From an uncultured Actinomyces sp. (GTDB lineage: Bacteria > Actinomycetota > Actinomycetes > Actinomycetales > Actinomycetaceae): a stretch of DNA of 5,392 nucleotides. Of the stretch, positions 1-5,392 are shown in pieces (position 1 is the first letter of the stretch; the number at the start of each line of letters is the position of its first letter). Made by a program: the position numbers and the translations under genes. The notes under the pieces were generated by a model. It was given only the letters and a program-made list of their open reading frames with translations. It did no database searches and was not told the DNA's origin. Location of the stretch: positions 1 through 5,392 of the forward strand of contig CALIEP010000171.1 of the NCBI GenBank assembly GCA_938022345.1. Direction: 5' to 3'.

Positions 1-8
1 GGAAAGCC

Positions 9-2090
9 ATGAACTTCCATTCCCTCTACGACCAGGGCTTCGCGCGCGTGGCGGCAGTGACGCTCCCCGTTCATCCCGCACAGCCACTGGCCAATGCTGA
101 AGAAATCATTGCAGCCGCGCGAAGCTGCGATGAACGCGGCGTCTCGATCGCGCTCTTCCCTGAGTTGTGCGTTTCGGGGTATGCAATCGATGATCTTCTC
201 CTTCAAGATGTTCTTCTTGATGAGGTCGAGCGCGCGCTGACCACCATCATTGCTGCCAGCGCGTATCTTCTCCCCCTGATCGTCGTCGGCGCGCCACTGC
301 GCAAGGGAGCAGCCCTCTACAATTGCGCGGTTGCAATTCACCGAGGCCACGCACTTGCCGTCATCCCGAAGTCCTATCTTCCAAACTACCGCGAGTTCTA
401 CGAAAAGCGTCATTTCGTGACTCCGCCGAGCTTTGATAACGATCTTCTTCAAGCTCCGTGGGCCCCAACAGAGCCCTACACGGGGGACGCTCCCCTGCTG
501 CCTTTTGGCTCCGTGACGATCGATGTCACCGATATCCCGGGGCTGTGTGTGGGTATTGAAGTCTGCGAAGACATGTGGGTTCCCGTCACCCCCGCTTCAC
601 TCCTTGCGCTCTCAGGCGCAACCGTGCTGCTCAACCTGAGCGCCTCCCCCATCACTGTCGGACGAGGCGACGAACGCAAGCTCTTGGCACAGTCGACCTC
701 CGCGCGCTGCGCCTGCGCCTACGTCTACACCGCCGCCGGACCGGGTGAGTCAACGACTGACCTTGCTTGGGACGGGCAGACCCTGATTTACGAGGCCGGC
801 CAGCTTCTTGCCGCCGGGGAGCGTTTCGCCTCGGGAACCCAGATCACCATTGCCGACGTTGATATTGAGCATCTGCGCACCGAGCGTATGCGCCAGAATT
901 CTTTCACCGACAACGCTCAAAAGATGCTCGACGGCCTCTCAATCCCGCGCCCCTACAGCATTGCCATTGAGATGAACCCGCCGCGAACGGATCTAGGTTT
1001 GGAACGCGAGGTCGATCGCTTCCCCTTCGTCCCCGACGACCCGAGCCAGCTGGAGCAGGACTGCTACGAGGCCTACAACATCCAGGTTGCGGGGCTCGCA
1101 AAGCGCCTGAGTGCTATTGGACAGCCCAAGGTTGTCATTGGTGTTTCTGGCGGCTTGGATTCAACGCATGCGTTGATCGTTGCGGCTCGTGCTATGGACC
1201 TCTTGGGTCGTCCGCGTACAGATATTCTGGGCTACACGCTTCCCGGCTTTGCGACTTCTGCGCGCACGAAGACCAATGCGATTGCGCTATGTGAAAGATT
1301 GGGAGTCTCCTTCAAGGAAATCGATATCACCCCTGCGGCCAGGCAGATGCTGGCTGATATCGATCACCCCTACGCCGACGGCCACGACGACTACGACGTG
1401 ACCTTCGAAAACGTTCAGGCAGGGCTGCGCACGGACTATCTTTTCCGCCTCGCAAATCACCTGGGCGGTATTGTCTTGGGTACCGGTGATCTCTCAGAGC
1501 TTGCACTGGGTTGGTGCACGTACGGTGTGGGCGACCAGATGAGTCACTACGCCGTCAATACCGGCGTCCCCAAGACGATGATCCAGCACCTGATTCGTTG
1601 GGTGGTGTCTTCCGGCCAGTTCTCCCCCGAAGTTGGCGAGATTCTACTGTCGATTCTGGGAACCGAAATTTCTCCCGAGCTCGTCCCAGCAAAGCCCGGG
1701 CAGAAGATACAGTCCACGCAGGACAAGATCGGCCCTTACAATCTGCAAGACTTCAACCTGTACTACGTGCTTCGACGCGGAGCTCGCCCGTCCAAGATTG
1801 CATTCTTGGCAGAGCACGCCTGGTCAGATGCTTCTCGCGGCAACTGGCCAGCTGGCTACCCCGAAGAGGACAAGGTTTCATACTCCTTGGACGAGATCGT
1901 GAAGTGGGAACGCTTGTTTATCCGTCGTTATTTCACTCAGCAGTTCAAGCGCAGCGCACTTCCCAATGGCCCCAAGGTCATGGCTGGCGGATCGCTCTCC
2001 CCGCGCGGGGACTGGCGTATGCCTTCGGATGTTTCTGCCGAGGCTTGGCTGCGTGAGTTGGACACTGCAGTGCAGGGGCTGGTTGAGTAG
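9..2090 (+). CDS. nadE: Glutamine-dependent NAD+ synthetase (NadE, two-domain form)
   Basis: This cytosolic enzyme makes NAD+ from nicotinic acid adenine dinucleotide using ATP and ammonia released from glutamine, the last step of NAD synthesis. The protein has 693 residues. Residues ~10-300 form a nitrilase-fold glutaminase domain with the expected catalytic triad: Glu52 (FPELCVSGY), Lys121 (PKSYLPNYREFYE) and Cys186 (GIEVCEDMW). Residues ~340-690 form the synthetase domain, with the ATP-binding P-loop SGGLDS at 380-385 and conserved segments FENVQAGLRTDYLFR, GTGDLSELALGW and FKRSALPNGPK. From memory, Glu52 and Lys121 have the same numbers in the M. tuberculosis enzyme and its Cys is 176, so this protein has about 10 extra residues between Lys and Cys. 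The start is supported by MNF.S.Y.QGF.RVAA, which matches mycobacterial N-termini. A GGAAAG at bases 1-6 is only 2 bases from the ATG, and nothing further upstream is visible. No convincing terminator follows. Function is near certain. Confidence 0.97.
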   Translation: MNFHSLYDQGFARVAAVTLPVHPAQPLANAEEIIAAARSCDERGVSIALFPELCVSGYAIDDLLLQDVLLDEVERALTTIIAASAYLLPLIVVGAPLRKGAALYNCAVAIHRGHALAVIPKSYLPNYREFYEKRHFVTPPSFDNDLLQAPWAPTEPYTGDAPLLPFGSVTIDVTDIPGLCVGIEVCEDMWVPVTPASLLALSGATVLLNLSASPITVGRGDERKLLAQSTSARCACAYVYTAAGPGESTTDLAWDGQTLIYEAGQLLAAGERFASGTQITIADVDIEHLRTERMRQNSFTDNAQKMLDGLSIPRPYSIAIEMNPPRTDLGLEREVDRFPFVPDDPSQLEQDCYEAYNIQVAGLAKRLSAIGQPKVVIGVSGGLDSTHALIVAARAMDLLGRPRTDILGYTLPGFATSARTKTNAIALCERLGVSFKEIDITPAARQMLADIDHPYADGHDDYDVTFENVQAGLRTDYLFRLANHLGGIVLGTGDLSELALGWCTYGVGDQMSHYAVNTGVPKTMIQHLIRWVVSSGQFSPEVGEILLSILGTEISPELVPAKPGQKIQSTQDKIGPYNLQDFNLYYVLRRGARPSKIAFLAEHAWSDASRGNWPAGYPEEDKVSYSLDEIVKWERLFIRRYFTQQFKRSALPNGPKVMAGGSLSPRGDWRMPSDVSAEAWLRELDTAVQGLVE

Positions 2091-2138
2091 CACGATCTGA
2101 CGGAGTGCCCGCCAAAACAGTGAGATGATCCGCAAGAG

Positions 2139-2168
2139 TTGCTGCAGGTTTCTACGCTCACCTATTTT
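2139..2168 (+). promoter_or_regulatory. Possible sigma70-type promoter for the siderophore-uptake operon
   Basis: TTGCTG at 2139-2144 and TATTTT at 2163-2168, separated by 18 bases, are the best -35/-10 pair I can see upstream of the lipoprotein gene. Transcription from it would start near 2175, inside the iron box, which is the geometry expected for repression by DtxR/IdeR. Both hexamers are imperfect and the region is AT-rich, so other pairs are possible. It is inferred from position and hexamer match only. Confidence 0.3.
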
Positions 2169-2171
2169 TAT

Positions 2172-2190
2172 TTAGGTAAGCCTTTCTTAA
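2172..2190 (+). promoter_or_regulatory. DtxR/IdeR iron box (operator)
   Basis: The 19-mer TTAGGTAAGCCTTTCTTAA agrees with the DtxR/IdeR consensus TWAGGTWAGSCTWACCTWA at 17 of 19 positions. The two mismatches are both in the right half-site: position 14 is T for A and position 16 is T for C. It lies 47 bases before the start codon of a ferric-siderophore binding lipoprotein, where an iron operator is expected. In Actinobacteria, Fe(II)-loaded DtxR/IdeR binds such boxes as two dimers and blocks transcription, so the operon should be expressed under iron limitation. The match is seen directly; binding is inferred. Confidence 0.85.
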
Positions 2191-2227
2191 TTAAAAGCCT
2201 ACACACTCGCTACTCTCACATTCTGCT

Positions 2228-2232
2228 GGAGA
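2228..2232 (+). promoter_or_regulatory. Shine-Dalgarno site that fixes the lipoprotein start
   Basis: GGAGA ends 5 bases before the ATG at 2238. This spacing, together with a textbook lipoprotein signal peptide beginning at that ATG, selects it over the TTG at 2139. The longer reading would put 33 residues encoded by the promoter and iron-box region ahead of the signal peptide. Confidence 0.8.
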
Positions 2233-2237
2233 AAAAC

Positions 2238-3254
2238 ATGTCGCGTAAGCTCCTGTCTCTGACCGCTCTTGGTGCAGCCTCGTTGATGGCACTGACCGCC
2301 TGCTCTGGGGGCACGGCCTCGTCAAGCCAATCCTCAACAAGCGCTGCAGCAAGCTCAAGCAGCTCCGCACCCAGCTCTGTCACTATCGAATCCGACCAGG
2401 GAAACGTTGAAATCAAGCTGCCCGTTCAGCGCGTTGCATCCCTTGATAACCGCACATTCGAAGTTCTCGAGCAGTGGAACGTTCCGCTGGTCGCCGCTCC
2501 GAAGAAGCTCATTCCCTCGACCGTCAAGGCATACAACACCGATTCCGTCGCCGATATCGGCATGCACCGCGACCCGAACCTTGAAGCTCTTGCAGCATCA
2601 AACCCCGATCTGATTATCTCCGGTCAGCGTTTCACTCGATTTGATGCGCAGATTGCGGAAATGAACCCCGGTGTTCCGCTGATCAACCTCGAACCGCGCG
2701 ACGGCAAGCCTCTCAACGAAGAACTTATTCGTCAGGTCACCGACCTCGGTGAGATTTTCGGACATCAAGAGGACGCAAAGAAGCTGGTCGATGACTTCAA
2801 CAATGCACTGAACCGTGCAAAGAAGGCATACGACGGTAAGTCCACCGTTATGGCCGTGGATGTTTCCGGCGGCAACATCGGCTACGTAGCTCCTTCCAAG
2901 GGCCGCACATGGGGACCGATCTTCGATCTTCTGGGCCTCAAGCCCGCGCTTGAAGTTCAGGGCAGCACCGACTCTCACACCGGTGACGACATTTCCGTCG
3001 AGGCCATTGCTCAGGCAAACCCCGACTGGATCTTCGTTCTTGACCGCGACGCCGCGATTTCCAAGGAAGGCAGCTACACCCCTGCGCAATCCGTGATTGA
3101 TGGGAATGCCGCGCTGAAGAATGTCACTGCCCTGACGAAGGGTCAGACGGTTTATGCACCGAATGACACTTACACGAACGAGTCCATCATCACCTACACG
3201 GAGATTTTGAACTCGATTGCTGATTCCTTCGAAAAGGCTTCAGCAAATAAGTAA
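2238..3254 (+). CDS. Ferric-siderophore-binding lipoprotein (FatB/CeuE/YclQ type)
   Basis: This is the substrate-capture subunit of an ABC importer, anchored by lipid to the outer face of the cytoplasmic membrane. The precursor has 338 residues. Residues 1-21 are a lipoprotein signal peptide (MSRK, a hydrophobic core, then LTA before Cys22, the lipidation site). Residues ~23-47 are a Ser/Ala-rich flexible linker. Residues ~48-338 form the class III binding-protein fold. Family signatures include VASLDNRTFEVLEQW, VAAPKKLIPS, ADIGMHRDPNLEALAASNPD, IISGQRF and NPDWIFVLDRDAA. Arg223, His247, Arg270 and Tyr312, with Arg131 or Arg134, fall at spacings like those of the catecholate- and iron-contacting residues remembered for Campylobacter CeuE (Arg118, Arg205, His227, Arg249, Tyr288). 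A catecholate-type siderophore is therefore the best guess. The gene follows an iron box and leads the operon. The two permease genes begin 82 bases downstream, after a strong hairpin. The family call is firm; the ligand is inferred. Confidence 0.95.
   Translation: MSRKLLSLTALGAASLMALTACSGGTASSSQSSTSAAASSSSSAPSSVTIESDQGNVEIKLPVQRVASLDNRTFEVLEQWNVPLVAAPKKLIPSTVKAYNTDSVADIGMHRDPNLEALAASNPDLIISGQRFTRFDAQIAEMNPGVPLINLEPRDGKPLNEELIRQVTDLGEIFGHQEDAKKLVDDFNNALNRAKKAYDGKSTVMAVDVSGGNIGYVAPSKGRTWGPIFDLLGLKPALEVQGSTDSHTGDDISVEAIAQANPDWIFVLDRDAAISKEGSYTPAQSVIDGNAALKNVTALTKGQTVYAPNDTYTNESIITYTEILNSIADSFEKASANK
2304..2378 (+). other. Ser/Ala-rich low-complexity linker of the lipoprotein
   Basis: Residues 23-47, directly after the lipidated Cys22, are almost entirely Ser, Ala, Thr, Gly, Gln and Pro. 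Such tracts commonly tether Gram-positive binding lipoproteins at a distance from the membrane. The DNA mixes AGC and TCN serine codons, so it is not a simple tandem repeat that would obviously slip. Confidence 0.75.
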
Positions 3255-3293
3255 GTTCCCAGTCCTTAGTCTGAGAACTCATTCTTAACACAG

Positions 3294-3327
3294 GGGTGTG
3301 TTGGTCCTTCCGAGGGCCAACACACCC
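3294..3327 (+). other. Strong intercistronic hairpin with UCCG tetraloop, no U-tract
   Basis: The left arm, 3294-3308, pairs with the right arm, 3313-3327, over 15 base pairs. All pairs are Watson-Crick except one G-U (T3305 with G3316). The 4-base loop TCCG (3309-3312) belongs to the stable UNCG class. No T-run follows the right arm (ACAACACTT), and none follows on the opposite strand, so it does not look like a standard intrinsic terminator in either direction. It lies in the 82-base gap between the binding-protein gene and the first permease gene, 9 bases before the permease ATG. Likely roles are protecting the 3' end of the lipoprotein message after processing, partial attenuation, or limiting permease translation. 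The structure is seen in the sequence; its role is inferred. Confidence 0.82.
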
Positions 3328-3336
3328 ACAACACTT

Positions 3337-4332
3337 ATGGCTCAAACTTCTGTGACAAACCAGCATTCACCCCAGGTCCTTAAACGACGCGTCGCCCTGA
3401 TTGTCTCTGCGTTCGTTGTCCTTGGACTTCTCATTCTTTCGTTGTGCACCGGGGAATATTCGATTCTGTCCCACGATGACGGATGGGATATGTTCATCGC
3501 GGTTCGCATCCCGCGAACCGTCGCACTCATACTTTCAGGTGCGGCGATGTCGATGTGTGGTTTGGTTATGCAGATCATTACTCAGAACCGCTTCGCAGAA
3601 CCCACAACAACGGGAACCACCGAATGGGCAGGCTTGGGATTGCTAGCGATTATGATCGTTTATCCCAGCGCATCGGTCCTTCTTCGTATGACGGTCGCAG
3701 TTGCCTTTGCATTTTTGGGGACCATGGTGTTTTTTGCTTTGCTTCGAAGGGTCTCTCTGCGTTCTTCGCTGCTGGTTCCCATCATGGGAATGATGCTGGG
3801 AGCGGTTGTTTCGGCAGTTTCAACCTTCCTTGCCCTTGAAACAAACACTCTTCAAAACCTCAGCATCTGGTTCCAGGGATCTTTCACGAGCGTCTATACC
3901 GGCCAGTACGAAATTTTGTGGATCGTCACGCTTGCTGTTCTTGGTGTCGTCGTCCTCGCCGATCGCCTAACAGCAGTCGGTCTCGGTGAAGATATCGCAA
4001 CTACCTTAGGCGTGAACTATCACCGAGTGATCCTCATTGCTACGGGTTTGATCGCCCTGGCCACAGGCGTCGTTACCGTTGTGGTTGGTTCCCTACCTTT
4101 TCTTGGCCTTGTCGTTCCCAACCTGATCTCTATGGCTTTCGGGGATCATCTTCGCCAGAACCTTCCCTGGGTCTGTCTTTCCGGTATCGCTCTTGTTACA
4201 ATCGCTGATCTTCTGGCGCGGACGATCATTTCCCCCTTCGAGATGCCCGTCTCTGTCATCTTGGGGATCGTCGGCGCCTTCGTCTTTATCGCACTCATCC
4301 TGCGCCAAAGCCGCAAAGGAGGATTGCAATGA
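3337..4332 (+). CDS. Ferric-siderophore ABC transporter permease 1 (FecCD family, CeuB/FatD/YclN type)
   Basis: This is one half of the membrane channel that passes the ferric siderophore from the binding lipoprotein into the cytosol. From the ATG at 3337 the protein has 331 residues, normal for FecCD permeases, with about nine or ten hydrophobic segments (e.g. ~18-37, 61-80, 116-137, 146-165, 193-208, 230-250, 276-296, 304-324). Family motifs are RIPRTVALILSGAAMS, MQIITQNRFAEPTTTGT (the form typical of the CeuB/YclN subgroup) and SLPFLGLVVPNLI near the ATPase-coupling loop. The start is uncertain. ATG 3337 has no Shine-Dalgarno and sits 9 bases after a 15-bp hairpin. In-frame GTG 3298 and TTG 3301 lie inside the hairpin; AGGGG at 3292-3296 is 4 bases from the TTG. 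The upstream options would add 13 or 12 residues. The gene overlaps the second permease by four bases. Function is confident; the exact start is not. Confidence 0.93.
   Translation: MAQTSVTNQHSPQVLKRRVALIVSAFVVLGLLILSLCTGEYSILSHDDGWDMFIAVRIPRTVALILSGAAMSMCGLVMQIITQNRFAEPTTTGTTEWAGLGLLAIMIVYPSASVLLRMTVAVAFAFLGTMVFFALLRRVSLRSSLLVPIMGMMLGAVVSAVSTFLALETNTLQNLSIWFQGSFTSVYTGQYEILWIVTLAVLGVVVLADRLTAVGLGEDIATTLGVNYHRVILIATGLIALATGVVTVVVGSLPFLGLVVPNLISMAFGDHLRQNLPWVCLSGIALVTIADLLARTIISPFEMPVSVILGIVGAFVFIALILRQSRKGGLQ
4315..4323 (+). promoter_or_regulatory. Near-perfect Shine-Dalgarno for the second permease
   Basis: AAAGGAGGA lies inside the last codons of the first permease gene and ends 5 bases before the ATG at 4329. 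It is one of the strongest possible matches to the 16S rRNA 3' end and contrasts with the first permease, which has no recognisable site before its ATG. It supports the overlapping ATGA start. Confidence 0.85.
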
Positions 4333-5339
4333 AGCGTTCGTCATCTTCGTCTTCCTTCGTAAATTCTTCTGCTCAGCGACGCTGGTGGCTGCTCTTTTCC
4401 GCGACACTGATCGTTGCGGCCATTTGCTGTGTTGGTCTGTTGCTGTGGAAGAATCCGGTTCCTGTCACCAGTCCAAAGTTTTGGCCGATCGCCAGAAGAC
4501 GCGCTTTTTCCATCCTTGCAATCGCGGTTGTCGCCATATGTCAGGGCCTTGCAACCGTTGCCTTCCAAACCGTTGCGGGCAATCGGATTATCACTCCCTC
4601 GATCCTCGGTTTTGAATCCCTGTACCGCGTGATCAACACATCCGTTATTTTCTTTGCCGGTGTTGCAGGGTTTAACGCTGCGCAGAACCTACCGATGTTC
4701 ATTTTCCAGCTGGCCATCATGGTTCTCTTCACTCTGATTCTCTATTCATGGCTTTTGACCAGCCAACATGCGTCAATGCACGCAATGCTCTTGATTGGAG
4801 TGATGTTGGGGGCGGGCCTTGGATCCGTTGCCACCTTCATGCAAAGGTTATTGACCCCCAGCGAATTCGACGTCCTGACCGCCCGTTTATTCGGCTCGAT
4901 CTCAAACGCTGATCGCGACTACTACCCCGTTGCTCTCCCCATCGTTGCTTTCGCAGCTGTAGTCCTTTTCCTTTTGTCGAACCAACTCAACGTCATCGCT
5001 TTAGGACGCGAGACCGCCACTAACCTTGGTCTCAATCACAAGCAAACCAGCATCATCGTGTTGGTTTTGGTTTCTCTGCTGATCGCCACATCGACTTCGC
5101 TGGTTGGCCCGATGACTTTCCTGGGCTTCTTGATTGCGACGCTTTCCTACCAGTTCTCACCAACCAGCGATCACAAATACCTATTCGCTATGTCGGTTGC
5201 CCTGGGTCTGGCGGTTCTATCCGCTTCATATTTCTTGATGAATCATGTCTTTAACGCACAGGGTGTTGTCTCAATCATTATTGAATTTGTCGGCGGATTG
5301 GCCTTTATCGTGACAATTCTGAAGAAGGGGCGTCTATGA
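4329..5339 (+). CDS. Ferric-siderophore ABC transporter permease 2 (FecCD family, CeuC/FatC/YclO type)
   Basis: This is the second channel subunit, expected to pair with the preceding permease as a heterodimer in the cytoplasmic membrane. It has 336 residues, normal for the family. A cytosolic head (residues 1-18) carries a six-serine run (MKRSSSSSSF). Hydrophobic segments follow at about 20-40, 59-80, 100-114, 121-143, 150-170, 199-217, 240-258, 260-275, 285-303 and 312-331. VAFQTVAGNRIITPSILGFESLY (about 77-99) is the signature of the CeuC/YclO branch. GRETATNLGLNHKQ at ~226-239 and LVGPMTFLGFLIATLSY at ~258-274 match the cytosolic coupling region and the loop after it. The start is set by a near-perfect Shine-Dalgarno at 4315-4323 and an ATGA overlap with the upstream stop. 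Its own stop overlaps the next start in the same way, so translation of the three genes is probably coupled. The two permeases are clearly diverged from each other. Confidence 0.95.
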   Translation: MKRSSSSSSFVNSSAQRRWWLLFSATLIVAAICCVGLLLWKNPVPVTSPKFWPIARRRAFSILAIAVVAICQGLATVAFQTVAGNRIITPSILGFESLYRVINTSVIFFAGVAGFNAAQNLPMFIFQLAIMVLFTLILYSWLLTSQHASMHAMLLIGVMLGAGLGSVATFMQRLLTPSEFDVLTARLFGSISNADRDYYPVALPIVAFAAVVLFLLSNQLNVIALGRETATNLGLNHKQTSIIVLVLVSLLIATSTSLVGPMTFLGFLIATLSYQFSPTSDHKYLFAMSVALGLAVLSASYFLMNHVFNAQGVVSIIIEFVGGLAFIVTILKKGRL

Positions 5340-5392
5340 TCCAGCTCAATACAGTCGAGAAACACTATTCCGAGGCCGTCCACATCGGCCCC
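5336..5392 (+). CDS. Siderophore ABC transporter ATPase, N-terminal fragment (CeuD/YclP type), cut by window edge
   Basis: The first 19 codons of a new frame are visible, MIQLNTVEKHYSEAVHIGP, open to the right edge. The beginning MIQL..V.K.Y is the usual first strand of an ABC ATPase, and Tyr11 is positioned to be the A-loop aromatic residue that stacks on adenine. The ATG overlaps the preceding TGA (ATGA), and AAGGGG at 5325-5330 sits 5 bases upstream as a ribosome binding site. The Walker A and later motifs lie outside the window. The identification rests on this short start and on the position right after two permeases that require a cytosolic ATPase. It would be the energy-supplying subunit of the importer. 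Confidence 0.85.
   Translation, partial: MIQLNTVEKHYSEAVHIGP

Noticed and set aside
1511..2056. A 181-codon open frame on the plus strand within nadE.
   Set aside because: It overlaps the strongly conserved synthetase domain in another frame and its translation is rich in Arg, Ser and Pro with no recognisable domain.
2120..2172. Possible nadE terminator: GTGAG 2120-2124 and CTCAC 2157-2161, followed by a T-rich stretch.
   Set aside because: The outer arms are only 5 bp and 32 bases apart. The inner GCAA/TTGC pairing is 4 bp and leaves large unpaired bulges. The T-rich stretch is better explained as a promoter -10 and iron-box flank.
2189..2207. Second DtxR-like site, suggested by AAGCCT at 2195-2200 repeating AAGCCT at 2178-2183.
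   Set aside because: Aligned on the shared core, only about half of the 19 positions fit the consensus, and both outer half-sites are missing. At most it is a degenerate remnant.
2139..2237. Longer reading of the lipoprotein gene from TTG 2139, adding 33 residues.
   Set aside because: The extension is encoded by the AT-rich promoter and iron-box region and would bury the signal peptide. ATG 2238 has a good Shine-Dalgarno and starts a standard lipoprotein signal.
2598..3089. A 163-codon open frame on the minus strand.
   Set aside because: It lies wholly inside the lipoprotein gene, resembles no family I recognise and has no operon context. It is a codon-bias shadow.
3294..3336. The intercistronic hairpin as a true rho-independent terminator.
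   Set aside because: No T-run follows the stem on either strand, and the permease genes it would cut off belong with the upstream binding protein and have no other convincing promoter.
1..5392. Mobile elements, CRISPR arrays, tRNA or rRNA genes, or a novel defence or biosynthetic system.
   Set aside because: Nearly all of the window is accounted for by nadE and one ABC importer operon. I saw no transposase, spaced direct repeats, tRNA-like folds or abrupt composition change.

Overview
The window looks like an ordinary chromosomal segment of an actinobacterium. The first gene is a two-domain glutamine-dependent NAD+ synthetase that closely matches the mycobacterial form. The second gene is preceded by a near-consensus DtxR/IdeR iron box, the iron-control element typical of Actinobacteria. 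The bases are moderately GC-rich by eye. The exact genus cannot be fixed from this sequence; Actinomycetaceae is a guess.

Layout: (1) 9-2090, nadE, complete, starting almost at the left edge. (2) 2091-2237, an AT-richer intergenic region holding a 19-bp iron box (2172-2190), a possible sigma70-type promoter overlapping or abutting it, and the Shine-Dalgarno of the next gene. (3) 2238-3254, a FatB/CeuE-type siderophore-binding lipoprotein. (4) 3255-3336, a short spacer dominated by a 15-bp hairpin with a UCCG tetraloop and no U-tract. (5) 3337-4332 and 4329-5339, two FecCD-family permease subunits (CeuB/FatD/YclN type, then CeuC/FatC/YclO type). (6) 5336 to the right edge, the first 19 codons of what is almost certainly the partner ATPase (CeuD/YclP type). 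The permease-permease and permease-ATPase junctions are both 4-base ATGA overlaps.

Together the last four genes make one ferric-siderophore importer. The lipoprotein captures the chelate outside the membrane, the two permeases form the heterodimeric channel, and the ATPase drives transport. The operon is probably repressed by an iron-loaded DtxR/IdeR regulator and opened when iron is scarce. Positions in the binding protein correspond well, from memory, to the arginine, histidine and tyrosine ligands of Campylobacter CeuE, which suggests a catecholate-type ligand. nadE appears to be an unrelated housekeeping neighbour.

I did not find a novel system. The points most worth a second look are the intercistronic hairpin and the unusual start region of the first permease, followed by the iron box and the inferred catecholate site.
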